A stretch of 55,608 nt of DNA from Byssovorax sp. (GTDB taxonomy: Bacteria; Myxococcota_A; Polyangia; Polyangiales; Polyangiaceae). The position numbers and the translations under genes are program-made. The notes under the pieces are model-generated. The model searched no databases. It had not been told where the DNA came from and saw only the letters and a program-made list of their open reading frames with translations. The stretch is from NCBI GenBank assembly GCA_025362495.1, contig JANYGI010000215.1:1-55608 (forward strand), read 5' to 3'. Shown here in pieces: positions 51,418-55,608 of the stretch (within the stretch, counting starts at the first letter, position 1; every line of letters begins with the position of its first letter).

Positions 51418-52711
51418 TGCACATCTCGTCGGAGGTGCTCTCGCCCTGGTGGATGGTCGTCGTCTCCATCGTCGTGTCGTAGCCGCAGTTGATCGTCAGG
51501 GTGTCGCCGCCCTTCATCGCGATCGGCTTCGCGTACGTGGCGAAACCCTGCCAGTGGAAGTTCCAGTCCTGCACCTTCGAGATGCACGACGTCGCGCCGC
51601 CGCTGTCGAGCGTCACCTCCAGCGTCTTGCCGCGGGTGTGCATGTGCGGCGCCGAGCCCCAGATCGTGAGATCGCCGGCCGTCGCGGGGATCTTGAGCTG
51701 CCCTGTCGCCGGCGCGCTCATCTGGCCGGGCGGCAAGAGGATGTTCTTCGCCGCGACGCGGGTTATCGTGGCCTCTTTCGCCACCGAGTCGACGAGCGCG
51801 AGATCGGCCGTCGTGCGGTCCGGGAACGTGCCATTGGCCATGTTGTAGTGGACCTGCATCACCATCTTGTGCCCCGCGGTGAGCTTGACGCCCGTCCCCG
51901 CCGGGTAGTGCGAAGCGCCCGAGCCCGGGGCCCAGCCCACCACGAAGCGCGACGCGGTCACGCCCGGCCCGCCGAAGCACAGGTATCCATCCTCCGGATC
52001 GGCCGCGTCGAGATCGGCCGCCGCCTGATCGGCCGCGTCGGTGTCCAGCGCGAACATGATCACGTGGTGAACCTCGCGCTTGTCGCCCGGCTTGATGTCG
52101 TATCCAGTGAGGTACTGATCCTTGGTGAGCCCGGGATCGACGATGAAGCAGCGGTATTCGTCGGTCAGCGTCTTGTCGGGCGTGAAGCTCGCGCCCATGT
52201 CGAGGGTGACGCTCTTGTCGGGGAGGCCCGGCGGCGCGACGTAGGGCGGAGGGGCCTTGGTCGGATCGCCCTCGGGCGCGCCGGCGTCGGACCACGCGGC
52301 GATCGTCGCGATCTCGGCCGCTTCGAGCCAGCGAGCGTCGGAGTACGTCTGGCAATCACCCGTGTTGTCGGGGTTGAACGGCGGCATCGTGCGCGCGCCC
52401 GTCGCGGACTTCATCGACGGAGCTACCGTCTTCGCCTCATCGTACGTCAAGAGGCCGAAGGGGGCAATCCCGCCCGGCTGATGGCAAGTCGCGCAGTTCT
52501 TGATCAGGATCGGCGCGACGTCTTCTGCCCAGTTCGGGTGAACGTCCATGCCTGTCCCGCTCGACGTCGTCCCGCCCGACATGGTCCCGCTGGCCATCGT
52601 CCCGCTCGAGGTCGAGCCGTCGGCGCCGGGCGTCCCGCTCTCGGCGGGCGTGCAGGCCATCGTGGTCAGCGGAGCGAGGGTGAACAGGAACATCCAGCGG
52701 CGGGTCTTCAT
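51392..52711 (-). CDS. Heme- and copper-dependent monooxygenase, PHM/DBH-like
   Basis: A 439-aa lipoprotein (lipobox LTTMAC, Cys20) with a Ser/Gly/Thr linker, a c-type heme site C73-x2-C76-H77 (CATCHQPGG), and a copper type II ascorbate-dependent monooxygenase domain. The six expected copper ligands are H215, H216 (REVHH), H288 (MQVHYN), H356, H358 (APHMHTRG) and M430 (EMCINFL), matching the CuH and CuM sets of peptidylglycine hydroxylating monooxygenase. It probably hydroxylates a substrate outside the cytoplasm, with the heme as electron relay. The physiological substrate is unknown. Confidence 0.85.
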   Translation of the reverse strand: MKTRRWMFLFTLAPLTTMACTPAESGTPGADGSTSSGTMASGTMSGGTTSSGTGMDVHPNWAEDVAPILIKNCATCHQPGGIAPFGLLTYDEAKTVAPSMKSATGARTMPPFNPDNTGDCQTYSDARWLEAAEIATIAAWSDAGAPEGDPTKAPPPYVAPPGLPDKSVTLDMGASFTPDKTLTDEYRCFIVDPGLTKDQYLTGYDIKPGDKREVHHVIMFALDTDAADQAAADLDAADPEDGYLCFGGPGVTASRFVVGWAPGSGASHYPAGTGVKLTAGHKMVMQVHYNMANGTFPDRTTADLALVDSVAKEATITRVAAKNILLPPGQMSAPATGQLKIPATAGDLTIWGSAPHMHTRGKTLEVTLDSGGATSCISKVQDWNFHWQGFATYAKPIAMKGGDTLTINCGYDTTMETTTIHQGESTSDEMCINFLYVTK

Positions 52712-52927
52712 CGTCTCGGCTCCTCGTCGTTCGGCGGTCGGGCATCTTCTCGCACGAGCCGGGCCAGCGTCTGGGTGATTAAATTGGCTTCATTTCGCGG
52801 CAAATTGCGTGATCGTGGCCGCTGCGCGACGAGGCGCCTGCGCCTCTGCGTGGCGCCTCCGCCTCGGTGTGGTCGTTCGACGCGAGCGCTGTTTCAATCG
52901 CGCCCGAGCGCCGCTATGGGTTCCCTC

Positions 52928-53911
52928 ATGAAGGTACTGATCATCGGCGGTACACGGTTCGTGGGCGCGCTCCTCACCTACCGCCTCCTCGCGCGCGGCG
53001 ACGCCGTCACCCTCTTCAACCGCGGTCGCACGCCCGATCCTTTCGGCGATCGCGTCGAGCGGCTGCGCGGCGATCGCACCACACCGGACCTCGCGCAGCG
53101 CCTCGCGGGGCGGCGCTTCGATGCGGTGATCGACTTCGCGGCCTTCACCGCCGACGACGCGCGGGGCGCCATCGACGCGCTCGGCGAGCGCGCCGGCCAC
53201 TACGTCTTCATCAGCACCGGGCAAGTCTACCTCGTCCGCGAGGGCTGCCCGCGCCCGGCGAGCGAGCTCGACTACGCAGGACCGGTGATGCCCAGGCCAC
53301 TCGAAGCCTCGGAGATCGAGCCCTGGACCTACGGAGTCGACAAACGCGCCGCGGAAGACACGCTATCTGCCGCGTGGACGTCGTCGGGCTTCCCGGCCAC
53401 GCGCCTCCGCGTCCCGATGATCAACGGCGAGCGCGATCCGCAGCGCCGCGTCGAAGGCTACCTGTGGCGCCTCCTCGACGGCGGCCCGATCCTCGTCCCC
53501 GACGGCGGGCTCGCCGTCGCGAGGCACGTCTATGCCGTCGATCTGGCGATCGCGATCGCGAAGATCCTCGGCGATTCAAGCACCTTCGGCGAGGCCTTCA
53601 ACCTCTGCCAGGACGAGACGCCCACGGTCTGGGACCTGATTGGCATGCTGGCCGAGCGCCTCGGCGCGCCGGATCGCCGGGTGGCAATCCCCACGTCGGT
53701 CCTCGGCGACATCCCTGTGAAAGAGATCTCGGCGTTCACCTCACGATGGATGTCGAACCTCGATCCCGCGCGCGCCAAGGCCCTGCTCGGCTTCTCGCAC
53801 CGGCCGCTCGGTGCCTATCTGGACTCGATGGTTGCCTCGTTCCTCGCGCGGCACGAGACCGAGCCGCCGGCGGGATACCGGCACCGCAATGCGGAGATCC
53901 GGCTTGTTTGA
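52928..53911 (+). CDS. NAD-dependent epimerase/dehydratase
   Basis: A 327-aa extended SDR. It has MKVLIIGGTRFVGALLTYRLL at the N-terminus, FNRGRTP, IDFAAFTADD, YVFISTGQVY and YGVDKRAAED (YxxxK). The pattern matches CSP41-like and nucleotide-sugar epimerase-type proteins. ATG at 52928 chosen; an ATG four codons upstream is possible. The 215 bp before it hold promoters of both divergent genes and a few short inverted repeats (GAGGCG/CGCCTC). Substrate unknown. Confidence 0.82.
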   Translation: MKVLIIGGTRFVGALLTYRLLARGDAVTLFNRGRTPDPFGDRVERLRGDRTTPDLAQRLAGRRFDAVIDFAAFTADDARGAIDALGERAGHYVFISTGQVYLVREGCPRPASELDYAGPVMPRPLEASEIEPWTYGVDKRAAEDTLSAAWTSSGFPATRLRVPMINGERDPQRRVEGYLWRLLDGGPILVPDGGLAVARHVYAVDLAIAIAKILGDSSTFGEAFNLCQDETPTVWDLIGMLAERLGAPDRRVAIPTSVLGDIPVKEISAFTSRWMSNLDPARAKALLGFSHRPLGAYLDSMVASFLARHETEPPAGYRHRNAEIRLV

Positions 53912-53956
53912 TCCGGAGCGCCGCCGGTGTGCCATACTCCGGCGCGGAGACACGCC

Positions 53957-54538
53957 ATGAACGAACCCGCCCGCAAGCTCACGTTCACCTTCACCGAGTA
54001 CCTCGAGCAAGAGCGGACGAGCGACGTCAAACACGAGTTCGTGAATGGCGAGATCTTCGACATGGCCGGCGGCACGATCGAGCACGGGCGGCTGGCTTCC
54101 ACGGTGAACGCAGCGCTCCGGACGCGGTCGCGCGGTCGTCCTTGCGAGGTGTATTCCTCCGACGTTCGCGTCCGCGTGCTCGCTACCGGTCTGGCGACCT
54201 ATCCTGACACCAGCGTCGTCTGCGACCGGTTGGAGCGGGATCCGGCGGACGCGAACACGATCGTGAACCCGGTCGTGCTGGTCGAGGTGCTCTCCGACAG
54301 CACCGAAGGGTACGATCGAGGGGAGAAGTTTGCGCATTACCAGCGCCTCCCTTCATTGAAGGAGTACGTGCTCATCTCCCAGCGAAGCCCGCGTATCGAG
54401 GTCTTCCGGCGCAACGAGGATGGGAACAGCTGGACGCTTCGCATCGCGCAGGCGGGCGAGCGCGTGACCCTCGCATCGATCGGTTGCGAGCTCGCTGTGG
54501 ACGAGACGTATGCGAACGCGCTCGACGCCGCCCCCTGA
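53957..54538 (+). CDS. Uma2-family (DUF820) putative restriction-like nuclease
   Basis: A 193-aa Uma2 protein. The PD-(D/E)xK-like core is visible: VNGEIFDMAGGT, YPDTSVVCDR (Asp), VLVEVLSDSTEGYDRGEKFAHYQR (E...K) and LKEYVLISQ. Such proteins are widespread in cyanobacteria and myxobacteria, usually many per genome; function is unproven, possibly nucleases of mobile origin. The ATG has GGAGA upstream, 45 bp after the epimerase stop. No antitoxin neighbour. Confidence 0.85.
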   Translation: MNEPARKLTFTFTEYLEQERTSDVKHEFVNGEIFDMAGGTIEHGRLASTVNAALRTRSRGRPCEVYSSDVRVRVLATGLATYPDTSVVCDRLERDPADANTIVNPVVLVEVLSDSTEGYDRGEKFAHYQRLPSLKEYVLISQRSPRIEVFRRNEDGNSWTLRIAQAGERVTLASIGCELAVDETYANALDAAP

Positions 54539-54574
54539 GCAGAGCGCGCTGGCCTGTTCGTCTGGAGCTAAAGC

Positions 54575-55456
54575 TCACCTGACCGCGGCGACCTCGCCCC
54601 CGCCGAAGCGATCGATGTAATCCTGCCGCAACCCGGGGCACTCGTTCACGAATTTGCACCCCGCGCAGCCGGCCGGCTTCACCCCGCCGCCGAGGCGCGA
54701 GTCCTTCAGATCGAACACGTCATCGGGCGTCACCACGGTCACGATATCGTCGCCGGGGTGGCGCACGTGGTCTTCATAGCCCGGCAAGAAGCACCGCGGG
54801 ATGTGCAGGCTCAGCACCTCGTAACCGCCCTTCCGGGCGTCGTCGCAGGCCTCCTTCACGAAGGGGGCGATATCGGTGATCTGGGGGAGCTGCTCCACGT
54901 TCCCGGCGTTCTGATCGGTGAGCGATACCAGCCAGAGCGAGAAGCGGCGCACGCCGAGGGACACCAGATCGGCGATCCAGCCGCGCAGGTGAGGGTAGGT
55001 GTCGTTCTTCAAGATCAGATCGGCCATCGGATCCAGGCCGCGATCGACGAGATTGCCTATCGCCTGGCGTCGCAGCGTCGCGGTGCCCTCGCGGCGCACG
55101 GTGCGCTCGTAGGCGTCGTCGGTGAAGGCGTGCATCGAGACGTTGAAGCGATCGACCCCGCACGCGACCAGGTGATCGAGGTACGGCGCGTGGGCGTAGC
55201 GGAGGCCGTTCGAGGCCACCTTCACGTGCTCGAAGCCGCGGCGGCGCGCGTGCTTGATCAGGGCGGGCAGATCGCTGCGGATCGTCGGCTCACCGCCGGT
55301 GAAGGCGATGTCCTTGAAGCCGCGCGCCGCGGCCCGCTCGATCTCGCGCGCCACCCGCTCGGTCGGGAGCGCGCGCAGGCGCATTTCGTCGGAGATCGTG
55401 CAGTACGTACAGCCGAGGTTGCAATCGTAGCCGAGGACCACGTCGAGGAGCGCCAC
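54575..55456 (-). CDS. Radical SAM protein with C-terminal cysteine cluster
   Basis: A 293-aa radical SAM enzyme. The cluster motif is CNLGCTYC (C-x3-C-x2-C), followed by FTGGEPTIR (SAM-binding) and VSMHAFTDDAYERT. The C-terminal part has further cysteines, IPRCFLPGY and CAGCKFVNECPGLRQDYIDRFG, suggesting an auxiliary iron-sulfur (SPASM-like) cluster. SPASM enzymes often modify peptides, but no small precursor gene is visible next to it. It may instead act on a small metabolite. Start ATG at 55456. It is convergent with the Uma2 gene. Confidence 0.82.
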   Translation of the reverse strand: MALLDVVLGYDCNLGCTYCTISDEMRLRALPTERVAREIERAAARGFKDIAFTGGEPTIRSDLPALIKHARRRGFEHVKVASNGLRYAHAPYLDHLVACGVDRFNVSMHAFTDDAYERTVRREGTATLRRQAIGNLVDRGLDPMADLILKNDTYPHLRGWIADLVSLGVRRFSLWLVSLTDQNAGNVEQLPQITDIAPFVKEACDDARKGGYEVLSLHIPRCFLPGYEDHVRHPGDDIVTVVTPDDVFDLKDSRLGGGVKPAGCAGCKFVNECPGLRQDYIDRFGGGEVAAVR

Positions 55457-55487
55457 GCGGCGGGATCCTAGAGCACCGAACAGGTTG

Positions 55488-55608
55488 AAGAGTCGGAGAA
55501 TTCACAGGGAGGCGAGGAGGACTGGGAGACCCGAGGGAAAATCTTTCCCAATCTTCCTCTCACCTCCCCGTCTCCTCGCCTCCCTGTTAAATTTCCGGTC
55601 TTTTTTTT
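55488..55608. repeat. Long imperfect inverted repeat followed by a T run
   Basis: ACAGGGAGGCGAGGAG (55504-55519) is matched perfectly by CTCCTCGCCTCCCTGT (55572-55587). The similarity continues outwards (AAGAGTCGGAGAATTC against the complement of AATTTCCGGTCTT) and inwards near the near-palindrome GGGAAAATCTTTCCC. The arms total about 30 bp each around a 50-nt purine/pyrimidine-biased centre, and the plus strand ends in eight T. It could be a miniature inverted-repeat element or intergenic repeat, or a terminator for a gene to the left. It lies upstream of the radical SAM gene. Confidence 0.6.

Noticed and set aside
53957-54538. Toxin-antitoxin pair around the Uma2 gene
   Set aside because: No small partner gene with its own ribosome binding site is adjacent.

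Overview
The window is very GC-rich DNA with gene content typical of a myxobacterium, most likely of the Polyangium/Sorangium branch. The reasons are the many lipoproteins with Ser/Gly or Ala/Pro linkers, the long false open frames on antisense strands, a PHM-like copper monooxygenase fused to a heme-binding segment, a PEP-synthase-like phosphotransferase, and many short 4-bp translational couplings. Placement below phylum level is inference. I see no rRNA, tRNA, CRISPR array or phage.

Layout. 1-760: the cut-off start of an IS1182-type transposase and its flank. 763-3733: sulfur assimilation, a cystathionine gamma-synthase-like enzyme divergent from a siroheme sulfite/nitrite reductase. 3744-5393: an ABC-F ATPase with a complete-looking translational attenuator (promoter, 5-codon leader peptide, 13-bp stem hiding the ribosome binding site). 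5413-8206: UvrD-type helicase plus an unknown protein. 8434-13734: PAP2 phosphatase, an operon of nucleotidyltransferase, sugar isomerase and acyltransferase, an aminotransferase and an SRPBCC protein. 13829-17760: small charged protein, methyltransferase, and a coupled HEAT-repeat/beta-propeller exported pair.

17823-24782 is the most unusual block: a Rieske oxygenase translationally coupled to a predicted double-stranded beta-helix oxygenase, a second copy of that oxygenase coupled to a membrane-anchored unknown protein and followed by another unknown protein, and between them on the other strand a DUF350 membrane protein plus a glutathionylspermidine-synthase-like ATP-grasp ligase. It looks like an undescribed envelope- or small-molecule-modifying pathway.

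24883-33699: a lipoprotein, then a minus-strand housekeeping run (rpmE, DUF1385 protein, prfA, unknown, HIT, 2OG oxygenase, Wza-like lipoprotein, methyltransferase), with dnaK divergent from rpmE and closed by a strong terminator. 33725-42875: FAD reductase, lipoprotein, rifampin-phosphotransferase-like enzyme coupled to a pseudouridine synthase, exported protein, SDR, Lys/Ala-tailed protein, and a beta-helix lipoprotein whose export signal and passenger domain lie in different frames. 42939-49944: leuS, then envelope genes (LpoB-like, COG3014-like, an unknown lipoprotein, a papain-like protease). 49951-55456: solitary adenine DNA methyltransferase, heme/copper monooxygenase, epimerase, Uma2 nuclease, radical SAM enzyme. 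The window ends in a long imperfect inverted repeat followed by a T run.
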